Source: Halalkalicoccus paucihalophilus (GTDB lineage: Archaea; Halobacteriota; Halobacteria; Halobacteriales; Halalkalicoccaceae). From it: DNA of 64,000 bases. Under the pieces are notes generated by a model, which searched no databases, was not told the DNA's origin, and was given only the letters and a program-made list of their open reading frames with translations. Below are positions 41,731 through 50,387 of the stretch, piece by piece. Both the position numbers and the translations under genes were made by a program. The stretch lies in contig NZ_LTAZ01000017.1 in NCBI RefSeq assembly GCF_001593955.1, forward strand, positions 186,001 to 250,000, given 5' to 3'. Each line of letters opens with the position of its first letter. The stretch's first letter is position 1.

Positions 41731-42770
41731 TGAATGTCCTCCAAAATGCTCCTTCCTTCAGCTGGTTTTGTAAGGTGATCCGCTGCCAGTTCATCCATTT
41801 CATTGGCTCTGATACACCATGCTTGATGGTCCTCATCACCCTCAACTGATTGAGGGTCCGGGGCACCCTCATAGCATTCTGCAATAGACCACGGACATCG
41901 ATCTGCAAACGTACAGAAATCAGGCTTTTCCCGCAACTGTGGGGGATGTCCCTCGATGACGGCTAACTCTCGATCAGGATATCTCACGTCCGGGAATGCG
42001 TTCTGAAGCAGGATAGCGTAGGGATGACGCGGTCGGTCGAAGAGATCGACGACATTGCCTGCTTCCGCAATTTGCCCACCATGCATTACTGCCATTGTAT
42101 CGCAGTTCTCGAAAACGACTGAGATATCATGGGTAATCATCAACATGCTAATTTCCCATTCTTCTTTCAAACTATTGATGTGGTCGAGGATCTGGTCCTG
42201 CATAATCACATCGAGCGCCGTTGTAGGTTCATCTGCGATGATGAGACTAGGCTGGAGAAAAAGCGAGAATGCGATGATGGCCCGCTGTTGCATTCCACCA
42301 GAGAATTGATGAGGGTAATCATGGATCCGTGATTCCGAGAGTCCGACCACATCGAATAGTTCGCGGAGACGATCAATCGCCTCGGCTTTGGAGAGGTCAG
42401 TATGGTACTTTGCTATCTCAACGGCCTGCTGACTCAACTTCATAACTGGGTCAAGACTATTCATTGACGACTGGGGAATAACCGATATCTCCTTCCAGCG
42501 AATTTCCTTGTTGAACTGTGATTCCGAATAGTTCTGAATTTCCGTTCCCTTATATCGAATCGTGCCAGAAGAAATCTCACCGTTGTCGTCAAGGCCACCG
42601 ACGATCGCGTCAGCAATGGTGCTCTTGCCACAACCGCTTTCACCAACTAACCCGAAATAATCATGCTCGTCAATAGTAAATGTGGCATCATTGACTGCGT
42701 GAACGGCGTTATCTCCACGGGTTTGATACTCGATATCGACGTTGTTGAATTCAAGAATTGGATCAGACAT
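41727..42770 (-). CDS. Dipeptide ABC transporter ATPase, DppD-type
   Basis: Start at MSDPILEFNNVDIEYQTRGD, just 1 nt after the permease stop; an extension upstream of it overlaps the permease and is rejected. Walker A GESGCGKST, signature FSGGMQQRAIIAF, Walker B LIIADEPTTALD, switch His in ITHDISVVFENC. The C-terminal Cys cluster is FCTFADRCPWSIAEC. Pairs with DppF as a heterodimer. Confidence 0.92.
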   Translation of the reverse strand: MSDPILEFNNVDIEYQTRGDNAVHAVNDATFTIDEHDYFGLVGESGCGKSTIADAIVGGLDDNGEISSGTIRYKGTEIQNYSESQFNKEIRWKEISVIPQSSMNSLDPVMKLSQQAVEIAKYHTDLSKAEAIDRLRELFDVVGLSESRIHDYPHQFSGGMQQRAIIAFSLFLQPSLIIADEPTTALDVIMQDQILDHINSLKEEWEISMLMITHDISVVFENCDTMAVMHGGQIAEAGNVVDLFDRPRHPYAILLQNAFPDVRYPDRELAVIEGHPPQLREKPDFCTFADRCPWSIAECYEGAPDPQSVEGDEDHQAWCIRANEMDELAADHLTKPAEGRSILEDIQ

Positions 42771-42771
42771 C

Positions 42772-43677
42772 TTACACCACCACCTCATCATCCCCGCTCG
42801 TACCTTCATAGCCCCGACCGAGAAGATACAGCGATAGTACTGTAAGCGAAATCATGATTCCTGGCGGGAATGACCACCACCAAGCATCAGCGACACGACC
42901 CGATTGGTGTGCATTCCGTATCATTATCCCCCAAGTTGGTGTGAACGGATCAGTAACGCCGATAAATGACAAGCCGGCTTGTTCAAGAATCGCTAATCCG
43001 ACTCCCATAGCAAAGAAAAGTGCGGCCATATTGGCAATATTCGGTAGAATATGTTTTCGGATGATCCATGGGGTGCTAGCTCCAGAGGCTTTGGCCGCCA
43101 TGATGTATGGTCGTTGTTTTATTTGTAGTACTTGAGAACGTATCACTCGTGCAATAAAGCGCCAGAGAACTAATCCGATAATCGCGATCGTGGTGTAAAA
43201 GCCTGCACCGAAGAAGGTGATAAGAACGATAGCAAATGGAATGAACGGAATACCATACATGAAGTCCACAAAGCGCATTAGCACGCTTTCCGTCTGACCA
43301 CCGATATAGCCCGCTGTAACGCCAATAGATAACCCGAGAACTAGCATCAGGCTTCCGGCCAGTAGTCCAGTGATGAGGGTGGCTCGCGCTCCAACGAGGA
43401 GCCGTGAAAGCACGTCTTCACCCCGATCGTTCGTCCCTAACAGGTGGTCTGCCGACGGTGGCGAATAGCGGTCTAACTGTCCATCTGCAGTGAGTTGTTG
43501 CTCATTGTAGTCATATGGTGCAACTAATGGTCCAATAGCACCTGTAAATAGAATCAAGATTAAGCATGCGAATGCAAGTTTAGTAATTCGCTCACGTAAT
43601 AGGTTTTGTAATGTCTTCTTTGCAAGGATGCTAAGATCGCCGCTGGCAGATTCCTGTACTTTTCTTACTATATTCAT
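42772..43677 (-). CDS. Dipeptide ABC transporter permease, DppC-type
   Basis: 301 aa, N-terminal TM then the OppC_N segment GPLVAPYDYNEQQL, HLLGTNDRGEDVLSRLLVGA, and the EAA loop AAKASGASTPWIIRKHILPN. It is the first gene of the operon. Gene order C-D-F-B-A differs from the usual A-B-C-D-F and suggests a rearranged operon. Confidence 0.9.
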   Translation of the reverse strand: MNIVRKVQESASGDLSILAKKTLQNLLRERITKLAFACLILILFTGAIGPLVAPYDYNEQQLTADGQLDRYSPPSADHLLGTNDRGEDVLSRLLVGARATLITGLLAGSLMLVLGLSIGVTAGYIGGQTESVLMRFVDFMYGIPFIPFAIVLITFFGAGFYTTIAIIGLVLWRFIARVIRSQVLQIKQRPYIMAAKASGASTPWIIRKHILPNIANMAALFFAMGVGLAILEQAGLSFIGVTDPFTPTWGIMIRNAHQSGRVADAWWWSFPPGIMISLTVLSLYLLGRGYEGTSGDDEVVV

Positions 43678-43821
43678 ATTATCTTAATAGTACACTTATT
43701 CAAATCATATCCCGTACACCCAAAACAATGATTTACATTTTCGTTTACCATAGAGATATGCGTTAACAACCAACAACCAGCGATCCATATTAAGTATTTC
43801 GTTAGACGAGGTCGTCTCCGT
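43678..43821. other. Upstream region of the dpp operon
   Basis: AT-rich spacer holding the operon promoter. TATATTCATATTATCTTAATAG-type sequence lies within 10-30 nt of the permease start. No gene seen. Confidence 0.4.
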
Positions 43822-44298
43822 CTTTAATCAGCGAGGGAATCCCCCCTTCGGAAAGAGCGGGAATCGCGTACGTCCTACTACGCACCCGCCGGAATTGTCA
43901 GGTGTAGGACCCTACGTCCCGTAGCTACGCCCGTCGCAAGAAGGTGGCAGAATAGTCACTGATGCAGATGGTCGGTTGCGCAACCACAGGACGTCTTAGC
44001 AGGGTAGATGAATTGAACGCAGTTGCAGTCGCCACCGTTCTCAGTGGGACCACGCGACTGTTCTTTGTTGAGACGGGCCAACAGTCACTGGCGTCTGGAA
44101 TTGGGAACGATGCCCCGACTCGTCCGAGACGGACCGTGTGAAACCTTATATGGGTGCGTAGCAGGGCTGGAGCGTGAGAACACCGGTAAGAAGATGCTCC
44201 GTTGGTTTGGTACTCTAACAGGCAAGCCCTTCACAGCAGGGTGGGTGACTTCAGTCATATAGTGAACTATCCCGCCCTAAAGGATGGAAGGGAGTCAC
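43822..44298 (+). mobile_element. Degenerate IS200/IS605-family relic
   Basis: The left part (CAGCGAGGGAATCCCCCCTT then GAGCGGGAATCGC) resembles the left end of the 332-bp element at 8639, which reads GGCGAGAGAATCCCGCCG and GTGAATCGC. An open stretch at 43970-44140 (VDELNAVAVATVLSGTTRLF, FVETGQQSLASGIG) resembles the C-terminal tail of haloarchaeal TnpB. The right part has GAACTATCCCGCCCTAAAGG, a typical IS605-end hairpin. Most of the gene is lost. It could not be mobile on its own. Confidence 0.5.
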
Positions 44299-44978
44299 CT
44301 TTTGCACTTGGCCAGTTCCGCTTTGATAGCACGGCAACCCTGGTTCCCATATAACCGTGTCTCAACGGTCCCATTGCGCATAAATAGTAATACAGGTCCC
44401 GCAGTAACCTCATATTCACTTATTAAGAAGTCTTGATGATTTGGCCCATACACCGCAAACGGCATTACTTCGTGAGTACCTGTAAAAATCGATTCAAGGT
44501 CCGTTTTCGTCTTATCACATGGAGGGCACTCATCAAGCCAAATATAGACGATCGCTGGAGAATAGATCACTGTCAAGTGTGGAATGTGCGGTGCTGGTAT
44601 CGGTATAAATGATTCAGGAACTCCTTCTAGTAGCGTCTCTGTATCACGGAATAAGTATAATATTGGCAGCAATGATAACCAACTATCAACTGGTGATCTC
44701 ATTGCCGTACCAGCAGGATCCAGATGATCATAGAGCGCACATAATTCAGCGATAGATCGGTGATCCTCAGATTCAAGATTCAGGAATGGTTCGACAAGTA
44801 ATTCCTCTTGGATTCGATTGTTGATAATACCGGACAGTTCTTCTGGTAGGAGTCCCCGTGTTTCACGACTATATTTCTCAACTGTGGATTCAAACTGGTC
44901 TGTTGTTGTGATTCCTCCATTTTGTAGGGTCAGTACCCCGGTAGTGAACAGCAACTCGCTGGTACTCCCTTTATCCAT
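44295..44978 (-). CDS. Thioredoxin-like protein with CPPC motif (227 aa)
   Basis: The N-terminal 130 residues are helical and unrecognised. The C-terminal thioredoxin fold is clear: AIVYIWLDECPPCDKTKTDL (active-site CPPC), MPFAVYGPNHQDFLISEYEV, TAGPVLLFMRNGTVETRLYG, with the cis-Pro in AGPV. No signal peptide, so cytoplasmic. The family is haloarchaeal and recurs near transporters. A disulfide or redox-sensor role is inferred only. Confidence 0.75.
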   Translation of the reverse strand: MDKGSTSELLFTTGVLTLQNGGITTTDQFESTVEKYSRETRGLLPEELSGIINNRIQEELLVEPFLNLESEDHRSIAELCALYDHLDPAGTAMRSPVDSWLSLLPILYLFRDTETLLEGVPESFIPIPAPHIPHLTVIYSPAIVYIWLDECPPCDKTKTDLESIFTGTHEVMPFAVYGPNHQDFLISEYEVTAGPVLLFMRNGTVETRLYGNQGCRAIKAELAKCKR

Positions 44979-45032
44979 GATTATTCATATTATACTAGTG
45001 GTATAAAGAGTTCCCCCCGAATCAGCTATTGC

Positions 45033-46475
45033 TCACATCGGGTAATCATGTATCCAGGGACGCTCCCGTTCTATGGCTGCGCTGATTGCCAGTACATCGT
45101 CATCTGCATGTCTGCGGCCTACTACTTGCATTCCAATGGGGAGCCCATCCTCTGAAAGTCCTGCAGGAACAGCCCCAACGGGGTGACCCGAGAAATTGAA
45201 TGGCTGAGTAAGCAGCCAGCCTCGAAGCGGTTCGATCTCGATCCCATCGATCATTGTTGGAAACTCACCGTGTGGAAACGGCTGGACACCGAGCGTCGGA
45301 GTTATGAGGATATCGTACTCCCGGAGGAGATCAACGATTCCCTCATATACTGTTGTTCTCGTCACATCTGCGCGCTTGTACTCTTGAGTTGTGACTGACT
45401 CACTCTCTAGAATGGTTTTGACAGTAACTGGTCGAAGTTTCTCTTTATCTGTGCCACGTGGGTCTAGTCCGTAGATGGTTTCCAAGTTGTCAAATAACGA
45501 TTCCCAGAGTACCTTGGCAAACGTATAGAAGGCATCAAGAACGTCGGTTTGTTTGCAGTCAAACTCCGGATTAGCGTATTCGACTACGGCACCTGCATCG
45601 GACAATACCTCGACGGCCTCATCCACGACATCCCGGACAGTTGACTCGACTGGGTAGATCTGTAGATCAGGGCTGTAGGCCACTCGAAGGTTATCGATCG
45701 ATCGCTCGGTGGCCGCGACATAGTCCGTTCCATCATCCGGAAGACTGAATGGATCATCTGGATCTGGTCCTGACATTACATTAAGCATTAAAGCTGCATC
45801 CGCCACTGTTCGTGCCATTGGACCGGTGTGTGAAAATGGTGTATGATCAGAGAACGCATTGGGTCGACTCACACGTGGAACACGGCCAAACGATGGTTTC
45901 AGGCCAAACACACCACAGCAAGAAGACGGAGTACGAATCGAGCCACCGGTATCCGAACCTTGGGCAAGCGGGACTAATCCGTCTGCTAATGCTGCACCAG
46001 CGCCGCCTGAGGAACCGCCGGCGATTTTTGTTGGATCAAACGGTGTCCCTGTCGGCCCAACGGTGAGATTGTCTGTAGTACAGCCAAGACCAAACTCGGG
46101 GGTATTTGTCTTACCAATCACAATAGCACCAGCTGCTTTGAGTCGTCGTACAAACTCATCATCTTCTTCAGCGATATGGTTTTCAAATAATCTTGAACCA
46201 AATGTCGTCCGAATATTTGCGACATTATTCAGATCTTTTATAGCTACCGGGACACCATGAAGGGGCCCCAATGCGTTCCCTTCTACTACAGCACGCTCGG
46301 CTTCTTGGGCAGTTTGTCGTGCCTGTTCGGCAGTAGTAGTGACAAATGCGTTTGTTCGATCATTGTATCTATCAATGCGATCCAATAGTTCGTCAACGAC
46401 CGTCACTGGGGAACGATTACCGGTACGTATTTCTTGGGCAAGGTGGGTGGCCGAAAGTGTGTGTGTTTTTGGCAT
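45033..46475 (-). CDS. Amidase-signature-family amidase (480 aa)
   Basis: Start at MPKTHTLSATHLAQEIRTGN. The Ser-cisSer-Lys triad is visible: Lys80 (VPVAIKDLNN), Ser155 in AGGSSGGAGAA and Ser179 in GSDTGGSIRTPSS. Covers the whole amidase signature fold. It is divergent from the aldolase-like gene at 46584, with 108 bp between, and ACCAT-TAT-ATGGT (46476-46488) abuts its start codon. Acts on an unknown amide, probably the substrate imported by the adjacent dpp-type system. Confidence 0.9.
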   Translation of the reverse strand: MPKTHTLSATHLAQEIRTGNRSPVTVVDELLDRIDRYNDRTNAFVTTTAEQARQTAQEAERAVVEGNALGPLHGVPVAIKDLNNVANIRTTFGSRLFENHIAEEDDEFVRRLKAAGAIVIGKTNTPEFGLGCTTDNLTVGPTGTPFDPTKIAGGSSGGAGAALADGLVPLAQGSDTGGSIRTPSSCCGVFGLKPSFGRVPRVSRPNAFSDHTPFSHTGPMARTVADAALMLNVMSGPDPDDPFSLPDDGTDYVAATERSIDNLRVAYSPDLQIYPVESTVRDVVDEAVEVLSDAGAVVEYANPEFDCKQTDVLDAFYTFAKVLWESLFDNLETIYGLDPRGTDKEKLRPVTVKTILESESVTTQEYKRADVTRTTVYEGIVDLLREYDILITPTLGVQPFPHGEFPTMIDGIEIEPLRGWLLTQPFNFSGHPVGAVPAGLSEDGLPIGMQVVGRRHADDDVLAISAAIERERPWIHDYPM

Positions 46476-46488
46476 ACCATTATATGGT
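46476..46488. promoter_or_regulatory. Palindrome ACCAT-TAT-ATGGT before the amidase
   Basis: 5-bp inverted repeat around TAT, directly upstream of the amidase start codon in the divergent amidase/aldolase region. TATA-like TTTTTGAG lies further upstream at about 46500-46508. Candidate operator for the divergent pair. Confidence 0.35.
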
Positions 46489-46583
46489 GAGGTGAATCGC
46501 TCAAAAAGGTTTCTGAATTGGTAGCGTATCACACGAGAACAAATAGCTTATTATGTCTCGATCACAATTCCTTGCTTCATTCG

Positions 46584-47267
46584 ATGGTTATCGTACGTGA
46601 TTTCGATCGCCCGTCAAAAGAGGTGATCAGTGAACTTTCGGAGTACAGTACAGCTGACATCCACGAAGCACTGGGTAAAACGAATGCCATGGCACCCGAT
46701 ATTGGTCCCATTAGTGGGGAGGAGACCGTCTGCGGACCTGCATGCACTGTACAGGTCCCACCTGGCGACAATATGATGGTCCACGCGGGGGTTGATTATG
46801 CGCAGAAGGGAGATATACTTGTAGTCGCGACTGCCTCTGACCGTGCGGCAGTATGGGGGGAACTGTCGACTCTGAACGCTCAGAAACAAGGGCTCGCTGG
46901 TTTCGTTTCCGATGGTAACGTTCGTGATTCAGCATGGCTTGCGAATAACGAGTTCCCAGTATTTGCGCCCACGATCTCTCAGGCAGGTGCAGTCAAAGAG
47001 ACACCTGGATCGGTAAACGTTCCTGTTGCTGTTGGTGGTGTTGTCGTTTCACCGGGAGATATTCTCAGTGGCGATTCCGATGGCATTACCGTAGTCCCGC
47101 GTGAAAACGCTTCTGAGATCTTAGAAGCTACAAAAGCAAAAGCTGACCAGGAGGACTACCTACGACGACAGATACACGAAGGGGAGTCTCTCTACGAACT
47201 TCTTAATCTTGATAAGAAAATCGCTGAGCATGACGTACAAATTGTTGATTCTGTCAATGAGGGATAG
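46584..47267 (+). CDS. RraA/HMG-aldolase-family protein (227 aa)
   Basis: Start ATG 46584 (MVIVRDFDRPSKEVISELSE). Family motifs: STADIHEALGKTN, GPACTVQVPPGDNMMVHAGV, GDILVVATASDRAAVWGELS, GLAGFVSDGNVRDS (metal-binding Asp/Arg), and VVVSPGDILSGDSDGITVVP. In this superfamily catalytic members are 4-hydroxy-4-methyl-2-oxoglutarate aldolases or dicarboxylate decarboxylases, and non-catalytic members inhibit RNase E. Archaea lack RNase E of that type, so an aldolase/decarboxylase role is more likely, especially with the FAH-family gene next to it. Confidence 0.85.
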   Translation: MVIVRDFDRPSKEVISELSEYSTADIHEALGKTNAMAPDIGPISGEETVCGPACTVQVPPGDNMMVHAGVDYAQKGDILVVATASDRAAVWGELSTLNAQKQGLAGFVSDGNVRDSAWLANNEFPVFAPTISQAGAVKETPGSVNVPVAVGGVVVSPGDILSGDSDGITVVPRENASEILEATKAKADQEDYLRRQIHEGESLYELLNLDKKIAEHDVQIVDSVNEG

Positions 47268-47330
47268 AACAAGTGAATATGTATGCAGTTCAATAATGTT
47301 CGACAGATAGCGTCCATTACGCTCTAGAAT

Positions 47331-48104
47331 CTATTGATTTGGAACAAAGTCGTGCGTTTCATCACCAGAAAACTTGCTCGCACGATAGTCGTTTTTGAGC
47401 GTTCCAATACCCTCGATTTCCACCTCAACCACATCTCCACCACTGATCGGGCCGACACCTTCTGGTGTTCCCGTAGCGATAATATCACCCGCTTCGAGTG
47501 AGATTAGTTCGGTGATTTCAGCGATGAGTTCCGGGATATCAAAAATAAGGTCGTCAATAGATGACGATTGTTGTACCTCGCCATTGAGTCGAGTTTCGAC
47601 AGTTGCACCATCTGGCAGATGTTCAGGTGTTGCCAGTACCGGGCCAATTGGTGCAGAGTTGTCGAACGATTTTCCGCGTACCCAGTTTTGTTCAATACGC
47701 TGATCATCGCGATTCGAGAGATCATTAACGCATGTATATCCTGCAATAACCTTTTCTGCATCTTCTATGGAAACATTTCGACATTGCTCGCCAATAACCA
47801 CCCCAAGTTCACCCTCAAAATCGACACGGTCTTTGGATTCCGGAAGGGTAATTGTATCCCGATGGCCGGCGAGAGTATTGGGTGTTTTGAAGAACAACAA
47901 TGGCCGTTCTGGAATATCTGAATCTGTCTCCTTAGCGTGATTCGCGTAGTTCAATCCAATACAGATAATTTTCGAGGGGTTTGTTGGTGGAAGCAGAGAC
48001 ACATCCTCAAGATCGAACCGTTGATTACCGAATTCAACTGAATTGCCGTTCCACTCACCAGTTCGTATACTGCCTGCCGGATCTAGGAATCGTGCAGTTT
48101 TCAT
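47331..48104 (-). CDS. Fumarylacetoacetate hydrolase-family enzyme (257 aa)
   Basis: C-terminal FAH fold with metal ligands: Glu in DRVDFEGELGVVIGE (Glu-x-Glu pair), IGLNYANHAKETDSDIP, GYTCVNDLSNRDDQ (Asp), WVRGKSFDNSAPIGP and ISLEAGDIIATGTPEGVG. Members act as 5-carboxymethyl-2-hydroxymuconate isomerases, oxaloacetate decarboxylases or acylpyruvate hydrolases. It is convergent with the RraA-like gene. Together with the amidase it suggests a short pathway that ends in pyruvate-like products. Confidence 0.88.
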   Translation of the reverse strand: MKTARFLDPAGSIRTGEWNGNSVEFGNQRFDLEDVSLLPPTNPSKIICIGLNYANHAKETDSDIPERPLLFFKTPNTLAGHRDTITLPESKDRVDFEGELGVVIGEQCRNVSIEDAEKVIAGYTCVNDLSNRDDQRIEQNWVRGKSFDNSAPIGPVLATPEHLPDGATVETRLNGEVQQSSSIDDLIFDIPELIAEITELISLEAGDIIATGTPEGVGPISGGDVVEVEIEGIGTLKNDYRASKFSGDETHDFVPNQ

Positions 48105-48179
48105 ACCAAGTCATATGCTGGCACAGTACAATATAAATGTATCTAGATTTTACAATAATCCTACATTTGACAACCCAGT
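48105..48179. other. Short intergenic spacer
   Basis: Carries the upstream region of the FAH-family gene (minus strand). No gene recognised. Confidence 0.3.
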
Positions 48180-48496
48180 TGGCAGCCTCGTTCTTTTCCT
48201 TGTACTCAAGCCAGCAAGTTCTTCGAGAAGGTGCTGAAACGTTCGGCGGCTGGTTCAAAAAGCGCAAGAACTGTAACTCAAACGCAAATCCACCCGTTAC
48301 TAGAAGTGTGGCGACCACCCACGCTTTCCCGTAACGAAGTAACAGAACAACATCAAACACTCTTCTAAGCACAGCAAACACCGTCTCTCCGAAGACTTCA
48401 ACGCTTAAACAACACCGCTCAGACTTCATCCTCGCAGAATACGAGACGCGACCGGACGTGAACGACGCGATGAACATTCGTCAAATGATAACATAG
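48180..48496 (+). pseudogene. tnpB: N-terminal relic of a TnpB gene
   Basis: Frame-broken plus-strand segments match the N-terminal half of haloarchaeal TnpB: GGWFKKRKNCNSNANPP (family: GWFKKRKNDDSANPP), then QHRSDFILAEYETRPDV. The zinc finger and catalytic part are missing. This is the fourth IS605-family remnant in the window. Confidence 0.7.
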
Positions 48497-48653
48497 AATC
48501 CTCTGACAGAGGATATGGTAACAGTCAGCTGGCATGGCTAGTAATCTACCTGTTCAATCAAACTTCGGGATATTTCATATCAAAATAATATAAGGAAATA
48601 AACTATACTCTCCTTACACTTGAAATTTCCACGTCTTCAGGCGCAAGAGACGG
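48497..48653. other. AT-rich spacer, no gene recognised
   Basis: Contains AATATAAGGAAATAAACTATA-like sequence. No coding support. Confidence 0.3.
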
Positions 48654-48959
48654 TCAATGATTATTTTCGATATAATTCTCGAGTTTCATTGTGTCAAGTT
48701 TGTCAGCTATTGTCTCAAGTCGTTCATCAAGATACTCAACAAATTCTGCAGTATGCTCGGTCACAGTTGCTCCCTGCGGAGAAGGCTCGATAAGTTCACT
48801 TTTTTCGAGAATTCTAAGTGAATAGCGGACCTTGTGATTCTTATATCCACCCTCATTCGACAGCTTTACGATCCCGATAGGCTCATTTTCAATGACTCTA
48901 CTCAGAATATCTATATGCCGTTCGATAATTATCATCTCTTTTTCTAATTGATTTAGCAT
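48654..48959 (-). CDS. Small winged-helix regulator (101 aa)
   Basis: MLNQLEKEMIIIERHIDILS, then VKLSNEGGYKNHKVRYSLRI, LEKSELIEPSPQGATVTEHT gives a winged helix in which LRILEKSELIEPS is the wing. The Glu-rich C-terminal helix (LDERLETIADKLDTMKLENY) probably dimerises. Haloarchaeal one-domain regulators of this type are common. Target unknown. Confidence 0.75.
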   Translation of the reverse strand: MLNQLEKEMIIIERHIDILSRVIENEPIGIVKLSNEGGYKNHKVRYSLRILEKSELIEPSPQGATVTEHTAEFVEYLDERLETIADKLDTMKLENYIENNH

Positions 48960-49282
48960 TGTTCCACTTCTATGTCACTCTAAACTATAGTGTTTGGTAT
49001 TCTCTCTCATCCGTACATGCGAGCTGCTCATGGTACGCGCCAATCACCACAAGGCAGCCAACGCCTATGCGGTCGCGCGGACTTCGAGGACCTCGTGCGG
49101 GTCTCGCTCAAACCGGTATCAAGTAATTTTGATCATTACGATCGTCAGTAGTGGTTCGCTCAGTATTGCCGCCGCGTCGCCGTTCTCGAAGTTCTCCAGA
49201 AGATCCACTAAACCGTACAGCGGTCAGTCCGGCTGCGCTAGCAACGAGTCTACCTAAAACAGAATCAGACGGAGTATCGAGT
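48960..49282. other. Non-coding region, no gene recognised
   Basis: A possible small coding relic (VRANHHKAANAYAVAR) at 49030-49080 could not be assigned. The rest looks random. Confidence 0.3.
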
Positions 49283-49325
49283 CTTGTGCAACAGTCCCTA
49301 CTGGAGAGCCACGATGTTGCACAAG
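49283..49325. repeat. CTTGTGCAAC/GTTGCACAAG inverted repeat, copy 2
   Basis: Perfect 10-bp arms, 23-nt interior. Directly followed by GGCGTTGTCTGAC and repeat R4. Confidence 0.7.
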
Positions 49326-49504
49326 GCGTTGTCTGACTAATCACACCGTGGTGTGATATACTTCCGAAGGTAGAACCAGCAAAATCGTTTCTACTCCCTC
49401 CACTACTACTACACCAAGGGAAGGCTGCTCGGAGTTGTGACTAGGAGCGGAGGGCGTGCCCGGGGTGGTTGTCGGAAGCTCTGCTCCTTGTTGTTGTCCC
49501 GTTG
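49326..49504. repeat. Module repeat R4: conserved non-coding block
   Basis: Closest to R1. Contains the ATCACACC-GT-GGTGTGAT palindrome at 49340-49357 and GGTAGAA...TTCTAC. Lies downstream of the coiled-coil gene copy B on the minus strand. Confidence 0.75.
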
Positions 49505-50212
49505 TTAGGAAATCACGCCTCCTGCGGGGGGTTGCTCAATATCCCGATCACAACGATCGTGATAGCGGTCGGCTGCTTCCTCATTGATGACCACGAGTTT
49601 CTTCCCGCGTCGTTTCGTCTGCTCAACCTCGTCTTTTCCGAGCTTTTCGAGGAAGTTCATGACACGGGCCACAGTTTGCGTGTGGGGCTTCGTTCCCTCC
49701 ATCGCAGTCAAGACCTTCGTGATGGTTCGACTATCGAGCACAAGGCCAGCAGGCGCTCTCTCGGCGTAGTCCTGCACGTCCCGAGCAATGAAGCGCGCGC
49801 GTTTCTGGTTGGTCGTGAGCTCGCGATCGACGACGTGCTCGGGAAGCGTACAGATCCGCTCTAATGGTGTCTCCGTAGTCGTGGTCTGGGAGGCTCCGTT
49901 CTCCTCGGCGTCAACGGTGGTGGTCGCTGTGGGCGTCTCCTGGAGTGTCGTTTCGAGCTCTTGGGTCTGGTCTTCGACCTCGGTGATCCGTCCGCGAACG
50001 TCGGCAAACTCCGAACCGGCAAAGCGCTTGTACTCGGTGAGCTCTGCTTCGAGTTCCTCGATCCGGTCGTCTTTGCGTTCGACTTCGGCCTCGAGTTCCG
50101 CAACGCGATCGGTGAGCGCCTCGAGCTGTTCGTAGACGGCCTCGAGGGTTAGTTCCTCAGTCGTCGGCTGGTCAGTAGCGGTACTCTCGGTAGGTGTGGT
50201 GGTTTCATTCAT
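49505..50212 (-). CDS. Coiled-coil plasmid-module protein, copy B (235 aa)
   Basis: Same layout as copy A: acidic N-terminus, coiled coil (LEALTDRVAELEAEVERKDD, RIEELEAELTEYKRFAGSEF), linker, then the C-terminal domain ending DRYHDRCDRDIEQPPAGGVI. N-terminal 40 and C-terminal 110 residues are nearly identical between the copies while the middle is quite different, which suggests recombination or selection on the ends. Partner zinc-finger genes lie upstream on the same strand. Confidence 0.7.
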   Translation of the reverse strand: MNETTTPTESTATDQPTTEELTLEAVYEQLEALTDRVAELEAEVERKDDRIEELEAELTEYKRFAGSEFADVRGRITEVEDQTQELETTLQETPTATTTVDAEENGASQTTTTETPLERICTLPEHVVDRELTTNQKRARFIARDVQDYAERAPAGLVLDSRTITKVLTAMEGTKPHTQTVARVMNFLEKLGKDEVEQTKRRGKKLVVINEEAADRYHDRCDRDIEQPPAGGVIS

Positions 50213-50387
50213 CGGAAATGTGGTGTGTCACAAATGAGACGATCGAGCCCGTCTCATGGCTGGCAAGCGATTCGACCGCGTGGCTCAGCGGGGTGACTCC
50301 ACGCAGGACAAGAGGTGCTACAGGCAGGGCTCTCGGTGGGCGTACAGTGCTGGCGCTGTGCGAGAGCCCGCCCATTGCTGGCGCGGG

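Noticed and set aside
44023-44262. Short plus-strand frame in the IS605 relic
   Set aside because: A different frame in the same place resembles the TnpB tail better, and this one has no support.
46614-46935. Minus-strand frames within the RraA-like gene
   Set aside because: Shadows of a well-supported family member on the plus strand.
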